A DNA stretch of 64,000 nt from DATEZO01 sp035255485 (GCA_035255485.1 DATEZO010000094.1:1-64000); one strand, 5' to 3'. Positions 41,017 to 49,924 are shown, numbered from the stretch's first letter. Numbers and translations: made by a program. The notes: generated from the letters alone by a model not told the origin.

Positions 41017-43391
41017 CGGCACCATCGCGCCGGCGCGGGATGGCGCTGGCCGCATGGCTGCTCGGCGCGGTCGTGTGCGCCCTCGTGATTGCCCGCACCA
41101 CCTTTACCACCGACCTGTCGGCCTTTCTGCCGCAGTCGCCCACCAGGGCGCAGCAGGTGTTGCTGGATCAGCTGCGCGATGGCATGGTTTCGCGCCTGAT
41201 CCTGATCGGCATGGAAGGCGCGGACGCGCCGACCCGCGCCGCGCTTTCCAAAGGCATGGCGCAACAACTACGCGGCGCACCGGCATTCGCTGCGATCAAT
41301 AACGGCGAACCGGTCGATGCGGCGCGCGATCAGGCGTTCCTGTTCGACAACCGCTATCTGCTCAGCCCCGCAGTCACGCCGGAACGCTTCACGCCGGCCG
41401 GACTGCATGCCGCGCTGGCCGACACCATCGACCTGCTGGCGTCGCCCGCCGGCCTGCTGGTCAAACCCTTGTTGCCGCGCGACCCGACCGGCGAAATCAT
41501 GCAGCTGCTGGAACAGATGCATGGCGGCAATCGTCCGCACACCAGCCATGGCGCATGGGCTTCGCGCGATGGCACGCGCACGCTGTTGCTGGCGCAGACG
41601 CGCGCGGCCGGCGCCGATACCGATGGCCAGGAACAGGCCATGGCGCAAATCCGGAAGGCGTTCGATACGGCGGTCAGGCAGCAGGGCGGCAGCGCGGCCC
41701 AGGCCACGCTTGCGATGACCGGCCCCGGGGTGTTTTCGGTGCAGTCGCGCAGCACCATCAAAAGCGAAGTGACGCGCCTGTCGAGCATCAGCACCGCCAT
41801 CATCATTACCCTGTTGTTGCTGGTGTACCGCTCATTCACGGCACTGGCGCTCGGCTTGCTGCCGGTGATTTCCGGTGCGCTGGCGGGGCTGGTTGCGGTC
41901 AGCCTCGGATTCGGCATGGTGCACGGCATTACGCTCGGATTCGGCGTCACGCTGATCGGCGAGGCGGTCGATTACTCGATTTATCTGTTCGTGCAGTCGC
42001 GCCAGTCGATGGTGCAGGGAAACGGCGCCGCACCGGACTGGGTGCGCGATTTCTGGCCGACCATCCGGCTCGGCGTGCTGACCTCGATCGCCGGTTTTGT
42101 CTCGCTGCTGCTGTCGAGTTTTCCCGGCCTGGCGCAACTGGGCCTGTATTCGATCGCCGGCCTGATCACGGCAGCCGCGGTCACCCGCTTCGTGCTGCCG
42201 CACCTGCTGCCGGATGGCTTTCGCATCCGCGATGTATCGGCCTTCGGCCAGCTGCTGGTGCGCATCGTCCGCCATGCCGCGCTGCTGCGCTGGCCGGCGC
42301 TGGCGCTCGCGGTTGCGGCATGCGTGGTGCTGTTCCAGCATCGCGCGAATTTATGGAATCCCGAACTGTCGTCGCTCAGCCCGGTGTCGCCAGCCGACCA
42401 GGCGACTGATGCGCGCCTGCGCGCCGACCTCGGCGCACCGGATGTGCGCTACATGATTGCGCTGTCCGGCAAGGATAGCGAAGCGGTATTGCAGGCGGCG
42501 GAAAAAATCGCCGGCCAATTGCAGCCGCTGGTGGCAAGCGGCGTGCTGGCCGGTTTTGAAACGCCGAGCCGCTATCTGCCGAGCATGGCTACGCAGCTGG
42601 CGCGGCAAGCCAGCCTGCCGGCCGATGGACTGGCGCAGCGGCTGTCGCAGGCAACCGCCGGCTTGCCGGTGCGGCCCGCGCTGTTTGCGCCGTTTGCGGC
42701 GGATATCGCGGCGGCAAAAAAACGTCCGCCGTTGCAGCGTGCGGATCTCGACCATACTTCCCTGGCGATGGCGGTCGACGCCATGATGTACCGGCACGAT
42801 ACGCGCTGGCATGCGCTGCTGCCGCTGACCGCGCCGCCCGCCGGCATCGCGGCCGCACCGGTGCGCGCGGCGCTGGCGGCGGCCGGACAGCCGGATGCGC
42901 TGTTTGTCGATCTGAAAGCGGAATCCGATCATCTGTATTCCGGCTATCTGCATGAAGCGATCGGCCTGTCATTGGCAGGGCTGGCCGGTATCGTCGCGCT
43001 GCTGCTGCTGACGCTGCGTTCGCCGCGCACCACGCTGCGGGTCTTGCTGCCGCCGCTGGCGGCGGTGGCGACGGTCGCTGCGGCGCTGGCCTTGTGCGGG
43101 CAGCGCATGACGATCCTGCACCTGGTCGGGCTGCTGCTGATCGTTGCGGTCGGCTCCAATTACGCGCTGTTCTTCAATCAGGGAAGGGAGGCGGGTGCGA
43201 ACGGGATTACGCCGCAGACGCTGGTGTCGCTGGTGTTTGCCAACATGACCACGGTGGCCGGCTTCGGCCTGCTGGGGTTTTCGCAAGTGCCGGTGCTGCA
43301 GGCGATCGGCTCCACGGTCGGCCCCGGCACGGTGCTGACGCTGATGTTCGCGGCGATCTTCGCCGATGCCGGCAAGTCCGGGGCGGGCTAA
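41013..43391 (+). CDS. MMPL-type exporter (ApeM/XanF-like)
   Basis: A 792-residue RND/MMPL-superfamily transporter. About twelve helices are arranged as 1+5 twice: one near residue 10, a block near 250-400, one near 425, and a block near 645-785. Periplasmic loops lie between about 35-240 and 440-640. GFGVTLIGEAVDYSIYLF and LIVAVGSNYALFFNQGREA are the helix-4-type repeats with polar residues for proton coupling. It is the expected exporter of the polyene-lipid to the outer leaflet. It overlaps the LolA-like gene by 4 bases. Confidence 0.9.
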   Translation: MTAPSRRRGMALAAWLLGAVVCALVIARTTFTTDLSAFLPQSPTRAQQVLLDQLRDGMVSRLILIGMEGADAPTRAALSKGMAQQLRGAPAFAAINNGEPVDAARDQAFLFDNRYLLSPAVTPERFTPAGLHAALADTIDLLASPAGLLVKPLLPRDPTGEIMQLLEQMHGGNRPHTSHGAWASRDGTRTLLLAQTRAAGADTDGQEQAMAQIRKAFDTAVRQQGGSAAQATLAMTGPGVFSVQSRSTIKSEVTRLSSISTAIIITLLLLVYRSFTALALGLLPVISGALAGLVAVSLGFGMVHGITLGFGVTLIGEAVDYSIYLFVQSRQSMVQGNGAAPDWVRDFWPTIRLGVLTSIAGFVSLLLSSFPGLAQLGLYSIAGLITAAAVTRFVLPHLLPDGFRIRDVSAFGQLLVRIVRHAALLRWPALALAVAACVVLFQHRANLWNPELSSLSPVSPADQATDARLRADLGAPDVRYMIALSGKDSEAVLQAAEKIAGQLQPLVASGVLAGFETPSRYLPSMATQLARQASLPADGLAQRLSQATAGLPVRPALFAPFAADIAAAKKRPPLQRADLDHTSLAMAVDAMMYRHDTRWHALLPLTAPPAGIAAAPVRAALAAAGQPDALFVDLKAESDHLYSGYLHEAIGLSLAGLAGIVALLLLTLRSPRTTLRVLLPPLAAVATVAAALALCGQRMTILHLVGLLLIVAVGSNYALFFNQGREAGANGITPQTLVSLVFANMTTVAGFGLLGFSQVPVLQAIGSTVGPGTVLTLMFAAIFADAGKSGAG

Positions 43392-43394
43392 CAC

Positions 43395-44078
43395 ATGCGC
43401 ATCCTGCACGAGCATGCCGCTTCCGACCGGTTGGCGCAGACGCTGGTGATCCTGCTGCCGGGCGCGCTGCAGCCGCCGGAACAATTCCTGCAATCCGGCT
43501 TCGCCGACGCCGTGCGGGCACGCAGCTTGCCGCTCGATCTCGCCATGCCCGACCTTGCCATGCGCCATATCGCCGAGACGATCGACGGTTCCGCCCAGCG
43601 GCGCCTGCATGACGATGTGGTGCAGCCGGCGCGGCGCAAGGGCTATCGCGACATCTGGCTGGCCGGGATCTCGATCGGCGGCCTGATTGCTGTCGCCTAT
43701 GCCGAACGCTATCCCGGCGATATCGATGGCCTGTGCCTGCTGGCGCCGTATCCGGGCAACCGGCTGCTGACCAACCGGATCAGGGCCGGCGGCCTCGCAC
43801 AGTGGCGGCCCGACGACGCGGCGGGCGATGCCGAACTTCGCATGTGGCAATGGCTGAAAACGCACCGACGGCAGCCGGATGCGCCGGCAATCCATCTCGG
43901 TTACGGGCGGCAGGACCGCTTCGCCGACGGCCAGGAGATGATGGCCGAAGCGCTCGATCCCGCATCCATCGATATCATCGACGGCGGGCATGACTGGCCG
44001 ACCTGGCGGCAGTTATGGGACAACTTTCTTGACCGGCTGGCGGTGCGTCCCGCCTGTTCCGCGGCGCTACGCGCATGA
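43395..44078 (+). CDS. Alpha/beta hydrolase in the aryl polyene cluster
   Basis: A 227-residue alpha/beta hydrolase. The nucleophile serine is in WLAGISIGGLIA, the acid probably in GYGRQDRFADG and the base His in IDGGHDWPTW. It lies 3 bases after the exporter and overlaps the deacetylase gene by 4 bases, so it belongs to the operon. It takes the place of the thioesterase (ApeK) and DUF3261 lipoprotein (ApeN) of E. coli-type clusters. It may release or edit stalled chains; this is inference. Confidence 0.8.
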   Translation: MRILHEHAASDRLAQTLVILLPGALQPPEQFLQSGFADAVRARSLPLDLAMPDLAMRHIAETIDGSAQRRLHDDVVQPARRKGYRDIWLAGISIGGLIAVAYAERYPGDIDGLCLLAPYPGNRLLTNRIRAGGLAQWRPDDAAGDAELRMWQWLKTHRRQPDAPAIHLGYGRQDRFADGQEMMAEALDPASIDIIDGGHDWPTWRQLWDNFLDRLAVRPACSAALRA

Positions 44079-44893
44079 TGCGGCCGCAATCCTTGCGCTG
44101 GCGGATGCCGCTCTTGATCCGCTTCACCCTGGCGCTGCATGTCGCGCTGCTGGCTGGATGCATCCTGTATCCGCAGGCCTGGCGCTGGGCGCTGGTGCTG
44201 CTGCTCGCCAATCACGCGGTGCTGACGCTGGCCGGCCTGTGGCCGCGCAGCACCTGGCTCGGCCCCAACTGGACCAGGCTGCCGCATGCCGCTGCGTTGC
44301 GCGGCGAAATTGCACTGACGATCGATGATGGCCCCGATCCGGACGTGACGCCGCAGTTGCTCGACCTGCTCGATCGCCATGGCGTCAAGGCCACCTTCTT
44401 CTGCATCGGCGAGCGCGCCGCGCGCCATCCGGCGCTGTGCCGGCGCATCGTCGAACGCGGGCATGCGGTGGAAAACCACAGCCAGCGGCATCGCCATTAC
44501 TTTTCACTGTTCGGCATGGCCGGCCTGGCGCGCGAAATACAGATGGCGCAGGATACGCTGACGGCGCTGACCGGCCGCCGGCCGCAATTCTTCCGCGCAC
44601 CGGCCGGCCTGCGCAATCCCTTTCTCGACCCGGTGCTGGCGCGCTTCGGGCTGAGGCTGGCGGCCTGGACCCGGCGCGGTTTTGATACCCGCACGCCGGA
44701 CCCCGCCCTGGTCAGCCGCAGATTGCTGCGCGACCTGGCCCCGGGCGCGATTTTTCTGCTGCATGATGGCAATTGCGCGCGCGCGCCGTCCGGCGTCCCG
44801 GTTGTCATTGAGGCATTGCCTGCGCTGTTCGATGCCGCCGCCGGCGCGGGCCTGCGCTTTGTCACCTTGTCGGATGCCATGCAATCGCCATGA
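44075..44893 (+). CDS. Polysaccharide deacetylase (NodB domain)
   Basis: A 272-residue membrane-anchored CE4 deacetylase. Two N-terminal helices lie at about 10-30 and 35-55. NodB motif 1 is LTIDDGPDP, motif 2 ENHSQRHRH with the HSxxH zinc ligands, motif 3 FRAPAGLRNP, and motif 5 IFLLHDG. It could remove an acetyl group from a sugar in the glycolipid head of the polyene made by the cluster glycosyltransferase. Overlaps of 4 bases at both ends place it in the operon. Confidence 0.87.
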   Translation: MMRPQSLRWRMPLLIRFTLALHVALLAGCILYPQAWRWALVLLLANHAVLTLAGLWPRSTWLGPNWTRLPHAAALRGEIALTIDDGPDPDVTPQLLDLLDRHGVKATFFCIGERAARHPALCRRIVERGHAVENHSQRHRHYFSLFGMAGLAREIQMAQDTLTALTGRRPQFFRAPAGLRNPFLDPVLARFGLRLAAWTRRGFDTRTPDPALVSRRLLRDLAPGAIFLLHDGNCARAPSGVPVVIEALPALFDAAAGAGLRFVTLSDAMQSP

Positions 44894-45615
44894 CCGCGCC
44901 ATTCATCCGCAGGATGGTCGATGCCGCCGCCGCTCCCTACCGTGCAGCGGGCCGCTTCGCCTGGCATTTCGCACGCGGCAAGCTGGGCGGCGACCCGGTA
45001 TTTGCCGGGCTGCTGGAGCACGGGCTGATTCCGGATCGGGCGCGCATTCTCGATATCGGCTGCGGACAAGGATTGCTCGCAGCCTGGTTGCTGGCAGCAA
45101 AAAAGATGCAAGTTGCCGGCGACTGGCCCGCGAATTGGCCCAAGGCGCCGGAACCAGTCTCGATCCATGGCATCGAACTGATGCCGCGTCAGGTTGCCTG
45201 CGCACGCCAGGCGCTGGGCGATGCCGCCACATTTGCAGTCGGCGATATGTGCCGTACCGATTTTGGCCAGGTTGATGCCATAGTGATCCTGGATGTACTG
45301 CATTATGTGGATAGCGCCGCGCAGGACGAAGTGCTGCGCCGGGCCCGGGCAGCGCTTGCCCCGTACGGCGTTTTGATCCTGCGGGTCGGCGATGCCGATG
45401 GCGGGCTGCCGTTCCGGTTCAGCCTGTGGGTCGACCGGGTAGTGGCGTTGATGCGCGGGCAACGCACCGGCCGCCTGCATGGCCGTCGATTGCCGGAATG
45501 GCATGCCGCGCTGGCTGCGCTGGGCTTCGAGGTTGCCAGCCTGCCAATGCACCAGGGCACGCCCTTCGCGAATATTTTGCTGGTTGCCTGGCTTGACAGG
45601 AACATAACGACTTAA
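44890..45615 (+). CDS. Class I AdoMet methyltransferase of the cluster
   Basis: A 241-residue methyltransferase. Motif I reads ILDIGCGQGLLAAWLL, followed by IHGIELMPRQ, VDAIVILDVLHYVD and LAPYGVLILRVGD. O-methylation of the aryl head group, as in some aryl polyenes, is a reasonable role, but a fatty-acid or quinone substrate cannot be excluded. It overlaps the deacetylase by 4 bases and lies 10 bases before the ketosynthase. Confidence 0.82.
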   Translation: MTAPFIRRMVDAAAAPYRAAGRFAWHFARGKLGGDPVFAGLLEHGLIPDRARILDIGCGQGLLAAWLLAAKKMQVAGDWPANWPKAPEPVSIHGIELMPRQVACARQALGDAATFAVGDMCRTDFGQVDAIVILDVLHYVDSAAQDEVLRRARAALAPYGVLILRVGDADGGLPFRFSLWVDRVVALMRGQRTGRLHGRRLPEWHAALAALGFEVASLPMHQGTPFANILLVAWLDRNITT

Positions 45616-45625
45616 GGAAATTAGT

Positions 45626-46864
45626 TTGCTAAAATCGGCGCGCCCGAACAATCACATTCCCCGGACTGCATTGAAGCCGCTTTTTCTTTCTCATTTCACC
45701 ACGACCAGTGCGATCGGCAGCGGCCTTTCCCGGACGCTGGAAGCGTTGCGACAGCGCAGGAGCGGCCTGACGCGCTGCGATTTCGACACGGTCGATCTCG
45801 ACACCTGGATCGGTGTCGCGCCGGAGGTCGATCAGACCGCGATTCGCGCCGATCTGCGCACCTACGATTGCCGCAACAATCGCCTGCTGCAGCTGGCGCT
45901 GGAGCAGGACGGCTTTGCCGGCGCGGTGCAAGCCGCCGCCACGAAATACGGTGCCGACCGGGTCGGCGTGTTTCTCGGCACCAGCACTTCCGGCATCCTG
46001 CAGGCGGAACTGGCGTATCGCCGCCGCGATGCCGTCAGTGGCGACCTGCCGGCGGATTTCCATTACGGCGCCACCCAGAACTCGTTTTCCGCCGCCGATT
46101 TCGTACAGCGCTATTTCGGCCTGCGCGGACCGGCGGCGGCAGTGTCGTCCGCCTGTTCGTCCAGTGCCAAAGTGTTCGGCTCCGCACGCCGCATGATCGA
46201 GGCGGGCCTGATCGATGCGGCGCTGGTCGGCGGCGTCGATACGCTATGCCTGACCACGCTGTATGGCTTCAATTCGCTGGGCTTGCTATCGCCGCAGCCT
46301 TGCCGGCCGTTCGATGCGCAGCGCAGCGGCATCTCGATCGGCGAAGCGGCTGCCGTGATCCTGCTGGAGCGCCTGCCCGACAGCCTGGACGCCGATGCGG
46401 TGCTGCTGGCCGGTATCGGCGAATCGAGCGACGCCTATCACATGTCGTCGCCGCACCCGGAAGGGCTGGGCGCGCAGCTGGCAATGCGGCAAGCCTTGTC
46501 GATGGCGCAACTGGCGCCGCAGCAGGTCGATTACATCAATCTGCACGGCACCGCCACCATGAGCAACGACGCCGCGGAAGGCGTGGCGGTCGCCGCCCTG
46601 TTCGGTGCGACGACGCCGTGCAGTTCGACCAAGGGTGCGACCGGACACACACTGGGCGCCGCAGGCGGAATCGAGGCGGTCATTTGCGCGCTGGCGCTCC
46701 AGCACGGCCTGCTGCCGGGCGGCCTGAATACGACCCGATGCGACCCTGGCTTGCCGCTGAATTACCTGCTCGACAATCTCGAGCGGCCGATCCGCCATGC
46801 GCTCAGCAACTCCTTTGGTTTTGGCGGCACCAATTGCAGCCTGTTGTTTGGCCGCGCCAACTGA
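45626..46864 (+). CDS. Beta-ketoacyl-ACP synthase of the cluster
   Basis: A 412-residue type II ketosynthase that extends the polyene with malonyl units. The active-site cysteine is in AVSSACSSSAKV near residue 172; the two histidines are in NLHGTATMSND and GATGHTLGAAGG. SNSFGFGGTNCSL closes the thiolase fold. A TTG start is used, with AAGGA seven bases before it; no ATG with a ribosome site is available near the N-terminus. It corresponds to ApeO/ApeR or XanG/XanH. The chain-length-factor-like gene follows after 7 bases. Confidence 0.9.
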   Translation: MLKSARPNNHIPRTALKPLFLSHFTTTSAIGSGLSRTLEALRQRRSGLTRCDFDTVDLDTWIGVAPEVDQTAIRADLRTYDCRNNRLLQLALEQDGFAGAVQAAATKYGADRVGVFLGTSTSGILQAELAYRRRDAVSGDLPADFHYGATQNSFSAADFVQRYFGLRGPAAAVSSACSSSAKVFGSARRMIEAGLIDAALVGGVDTLCLTTLYGFNSLGLLSPQPCRPFDAQRSGISIGEAAAVILLERLPDSLDADAVLLAGIGESSDAYHMSSPHPEGLGAQLAMRQALSMAQLAPQQVDYINLHGTATMSNDAAEGVAVAALFGATTPCSSTKGATGHTLGAAGGIEAVICALALQHGLLPGGLNTTRCDPGLPLNYLLDNLERPIRHALSNSFGFGGTNCSLLFGRAN

Positions 46865-46871
46865 ATTCGCC

Positions 46872-47708
46872 ATGACGACTCTGACCTGTTATATCGATGG
46901 CGTGGGCCTCTTGGGGCCGGGCCTGGCCGGCTGGCCGGCCAGCCGCGCCATCCTGGCGGGACATGCCGCTTACCAGTACCACAAAACCCTGCTGCAGGCG
47001 CCGGCGCTGCTGCCCCCCGCCGAGCGTCGCCGCTGCGGGCCGATCGTCAAGCTGACTATGGCGGTGGGCCAGGAAGCGGCGCTGGCCGCCGGGCTGGATG
47101 TGGCGGGATTGCCGACCGTGTTTTCCGCTTCCGGCGGCGACGGCAATAATTGCCATGAAATCTGCGCGGCGCTGGCGTCCGAAGATCGCCTGCTGTCGCC
47201 GACCCGCTTCCACAATTCGGTGCATAACGCGGCGGCCGGTTACTGGGGCATCGCCACCGGCGCAATGGCGGCTTCCTCGGTGCTGTGCGCCTACGATGCG
47301 AGCTTCGGCGCCGGCCTGCTGGAAGCCATGGCGCAGGTCCGCGTCGAGCAGACCCCGGTGCTGCTGATCGCCTGCGACACCACGTATCCGGAACCGTTGC
47401 GCAAGGCGCGTCCGATTCCGGACGAGTTCGGCGTCGGCCTGGCGCTTGCACCGCTGCGCAGCGAAGCCTCGCTGGCAAAAATCAGCATCGCGCTGACCGC
47501 CGATCCGGCCGACCGGCTGGCCGACGGCGCGCTGGAACGGATGCGGGCAGCAATCCCGGCCGCGCGCAGCCTGCCGCTGCTATGCGCGCTGGCGCAGGCC
47601 GCCTCGGCCTCCATGACGCTCGGTTACCTGGATGCCGCGGGCCTGGCCGTGACCGTGGAGCCATGCTGCCCTCTCCCAGAGGGAGAGGGGGAGAACAGGG
47701 CACGATGA
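46872..47708 (+). CDS. Ketosynthase-like chain-length factor
   Basis: A 278-residue truncated ketosynthase homologue of the chain-length-factor type found in aryl polyene and flexirubin clusters (ApeC-like). It keeps the N-terminal thiolase half (FSASGGDGNNCHE, FHNSVHNAAAGYWGIATGAM). It lacks the C-terminal histidine motifs, and its nearby cysteine (SSVLCAYDAS) is shifted by one residue against the active cysteine of the ketosynthase, so it is probably non-catalytic. The last residues (PLPEGEGENRAR) come from a 60-bp palindromic repeat, and the stop lies inside the repeat. Confidence 0.82.
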   Translation: MTTLTCYIDGVGLLGPGLAGWPASRAILAGHAAYQYHKTLLQAPALLPPAERRRCGPIVKLTMAVGQEAALAAGLDVAGLPTVFSASGGDGNNCHEICAALASEDRLLSPTRFHNSVHNAAAGYWGIATGAMAASSVLCAYDASFGAGLLEAMAQVRVEQTPVLLIACDTTYPEPLRKARPIPDEFGVGLALAPLRSEASLAKISIALTADPADRLADGALERMRAAIPAARSLPLLCALAQAASASMTLGYLDAAGLAVTVEPCCPLPEGEGENRAR

Positions 47709-47728
47709 AATCAAGACTTCATCGTGCC
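47669..47728 (+). repeat. 60-bp palindromic repeat, copy A
   Basis: CCCTCTCCC... followed by a hairpin with an 11-bp perfect stem (GGCACGATGAA/TTCATCGTGCC). Copy B at 48190-48249 matches at 57 of 60 positions. The repeat encodes the end of the chain-length factor, its stop and the start codon of the next gene. Confidence 0.9.
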
Positions 47729-48256
47729 GAATCGATGGGGCGCGACTGGATCGCCGCCCGCATTCCGCACCGGGGCGCGATGTGCCTGCTGCATCGGGTC
47801 GAGGACTGGGATGAACAGCGTATCCGCTGCAGCGCCGTCAGCCACCGCGCGCCGGACAATCCGTTGCGCGCGCACGGACGGCTGGCCGCCGCCTGCGGCA
47901 TCGAATACGCGGCCCAGGCAATGGCGGTGCACGGTGCGCTGATCGCGCCCCGGGATGCGCCGCCGCGGCTCGGCTATCTGGCCAGCGTGCGCGGCGCGGT
48001 GCTGCATGTCGGCCGGCTGGACGATATTGCCGCCGACCTGACGGTGGAGGCGACGCGCTTTTCCGGCGACGGCAACACCATCCTGTACGATTTTGCGCTG
48101 CGCGCTGCGGGGCGTGTGCTGCTGGAGGGCCGGGCGGCGGTGATCCTCGACGCGCACGCCGGTTCGGTCAATCCATCCCCTCTCCCCAACCCTCTCCCGG
48201 AGGGTGAGGGGGAGAACAGGGCACGATGCAATCAAGACTTCATCGTGCCGGATTAA
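47705..48256 (+). CDS. 3-hydroxyacyl-ACP dehydratase (ApeP-like)
   Basis: A 183-residue hotdog dehydratase. ARIPHRGAMCLLHRV, HRAPDNPLRAHGRL and ACGIEYAAQAMAVHGAL are typical of ApeP and XanE-type enzymes. The first ten residues (MKSRLHRAES) and the last 25 or so (from PLPNPLPEGEG to VPD) are encoded by the two 60-bp repeat copies that bracket the gene. The original start may be ATG at 47735 (MGRDWIAA). The ATG overlaps the preceding stop (ATGA) within repeat copy A. Confidence 0.83.
   Translation: MKSRLHRAESMGRDWIAARIPHRGAMCLLHRVEDWDEQRIRCSAVSHRAPDNPLRAHGRLAAACGIEYAAQAMAVHGALIAPRDAPPRLGYLASVRGAVLHVGRLDDIAADLTVEATRFSGDGNTILYDFALRAAGRVLLEGRAAVILDAHAGSVNPSPLPNPLPEGEGENRARCNQDFIVPD
48190..48249 (+). 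repeat. 60-bp palindromic repeat, copy B
   Basis: Same orientation as copy A, 57 of 60 identical; the hairpin stem has one mismatch. It extends the dehydratase reading frame at its C-terminus and ends 24 bases before the ketoreductase start. Confidence 0.9.
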
Positions 48257-48273
48257 TCATGAGGGCTCCGACA

Positions 48274-48993
48274 ATGAAACGAGCACTGGTCACTGGCAGC
48301 AGCGGTGCGATCGGAGGGGCGGCCTGCCGCAGCCTGGCGGCCGATGGCTGCCATGTATTGGTCCATGCGAATAGCCGGCGCGATCAGGCGCAGAGGGTGG
48401 TCGATGCAATTGGCGCGGCGGGCGGCAGCGCCGAAGTACTGGTGTTCGACGTCACCGATGCAGAAGCGGTTGCGGCAGCCTTGCTGCCGCTGGTCGAGCA
48501 CGAGCCGATCCAGATCCTGGTCAACAATGCCGGCATCCACGACGATGCGGTGTTTCCCGGCATGCAGCCAGGCCAGTGGCAGCGCGTGATCGATGTGTCG
48601 CTGAACGGTTTTTACCATGTCACGCAAGCCCTGATGATGCCGATGATCCGCAGTCGCTGGGGTCGCATCATCAACATGTCTTCAGTGGCGGCGCTGACCG
48701 GCAATCGCGGCCAGACCAATTACGCGGCGGCCAAGGGCGCGCTCAACGCGGCCACCAAATCGCTGGCGCAGGAAGTCGCCAGCCGCGGCATTACCGTCAA
48801 TGCGATCGCGCCGGGCATCATCGAAAGCGACATGATCGAAGGCAAGTTCGACGCCCAGGCGATTGCACGCCTGGTGCCGATGAAGCGCGCCGGCAAGCCG
48901 GAAGAAGTGGCGGACCTGGTCAGCTTCCTGGCCTCCGAACGCGCAGCCTACATCACCGGGCAGGTGATTTCGGTTAATGGCGGGATGATCTAG
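48274..48993 (+). CDS. 3-oxoacyl-ACP reductase (FabG/ApeQ-like)
   Basis: A 239-residue short-chain dehydrogenase that reduces the beta-keto group in each extension cycle. The NADP fold is ALVTGSSGAIGGAAC, with NNAG in ILVNNAGIHDD. The catalytic Ser-Tyr-Lys is seen in NMSSVAALTG, QTNYAAAKGAL. The C-terminus GQVISVNGGMI is the FabG type. GAGGG eight bases upstream supports the ATG; upstream in-frame ATGs lie in the repeat or lack such a site. Last gene of the plus-strand operon. Confidence 0.9.
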   Translation: MKRALVTGSSGAIGGAACRSLAADGCHVLVHANSRRDQAQRVVDAIGAAGGSAEVLVFDVTDAEAVAAALLPLVEHEPIQILVNNAGIHDDAVFPGMQPGQWQRVIDVSLNGFYHVTQALMMPMIRSRWGRIINMSSVAALTGNRGQTNYAAAKGALNAATKSLAQEVASRGITVNAIAPGIIESDMIEGKFDAQAIARLVPMKRAGKPEEVADLVSFLASERAAYITGQVISVNGGMI

Positions 48994-49007
48994 CGATTTT
49001 CAAGGCA

Positions 49008-49101
49008 AAAAATACTATCCGCTGTATTTTAAAAAGCCCGCGGAATCATTCCGAATTTCGGTATTTTTTAACCATACTCCCCTAATTTTTGCAAAATAGG
49101 G
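49008..49101. terminator. Hairpin region between convergent operons
   Basis: This AT-rich gap lies between the ketoreductase stop and the convergent glycosyltransferase stop. AAAATAC/GTATTTT (49008-49029) and CCCTA-A-TTTT/AAAA-TAGGG (49080-49101) can form stems, and a T run lies at 49063-49069. A bidirectional terminator is plausible, though no stem is ideal. Confidence 0.4.
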
Positions 49102-49116
49102 ATTGATCATAATGAT

Positions 49117-49878
49117 TCAATCCCGTCGCAGCTTGCGCAACAGGAGCAGCGGCAGCCGCACGACAAAGCCGAAAAACAGGCGGCTATGCATCCAGGTCAG
49201 CAATGTGTTGTCGCGCAGATAGCGGAAATGCGACACGCCGCCTTCCGCGGTCGTGAAATACCGCACCGGCGCAGCCAGGTTGACCGGCTGCACGCCGCGC
49301 CAGCATAGCCGTACCACCGCTTCCGGATCGAAATCGAAGCGGCGCATCCAGCGCTGGCCGCGCATCACCGCGCGCAGCGGGCCGACCGGATAGACGCGGA
49401 AGCCGAACAGCGAATCGCCGATGCCGGCCCACAGCGTTTCCAGGTTGGCCCACCAGTTCGACACCTGCCGCCCCTTGACGCGCAGGCTGGGCGCGCTGGC
49501 GTCGAACACCGGCATGCCGAGCACCATGGCGCCGGGACGGCGCATCGATTCGGCCATGAATGCCGGAATCAGGTCGGCCGGATGCTGCCCGTCCGCATCC
49601 ATGGTCAGCGCATGCGTGAAGCCGCGCGCCGCAGCCGCATCCAGGCCGTGCAGCACGGCCGCACCCTTGCCCATGTTGCGTGGCAGCGTGATCACATGCA
49701 GGCCGGCATCGCCGGCAGCCATCTCCTGCAGGCCGGTGGTGCTGCCATCGGTGCTGCCGTCGATCACTACCCATACCGGATCCCAGTGCTGGCGCGCCGC
49801 GCGCACCGTCTCGAATACTTTCGGGCCGGGGTTGTAGCTGGGGATCAGTACCAGATGGGTGGTCGATGGTGGAATCAT
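49117..49878 (-). CDS. Family 2 glycosyltransferase (cluster)
   Basis: A 253-residue GT-A glycosyltransferase. HLVLIPSYNPGPKV, VVIDGSTDGST and LTMDADGQHPADL carry the nucleotide-sugar and DxD-type motifs of the dolichol-phosphate-mannose synthase-like group. A hydrophobic C-terminal segment (about 225-248) with LLLLRKLRRD may anchor it. It matches the glycosyltransferase part of ApeJ and XanL-type genes. ATG at 49878 is chosen; TTG at 49896 is possible. It lies 46 bases after the acyltransferase on the minus strand. Confidence 0.85.
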   Translation of the reverse strand: MIPPSTTHLVLIPSYNPGPKVFETVRAARQHWDPVWVVIDGSTDGSTTGLQEMAAGDAGLHVITLPRNMGKGAAVLHGLDAAAARGFTHALTMDADGQHPADLIPAFMAESMRRPGAMVLGMPVFDASAPSLRVKGRQVSNWWANLETLWAGIGDSLFGFRVYPVGPLRAVMRGQRWMRRFDFDPEAVVRLCWRGVQPVNLAAPVRYFTTAEGGVSHFRYLRDNTLLTWMHSRLFFGFVVRLPLLLLRKLRRD

Positions 49879-49924
49879 CAAGCGCGTCGATAACAATGAA
49901 AAAGTGGAAAAATGAGGCGGTATG

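Noticed and set aside
45868..46875. 335-codon reading in another plus frame
   Set aside because: Frame-shifted copy of the ketosynthase gene; only the 45626 frame keeps the active-site motifs.
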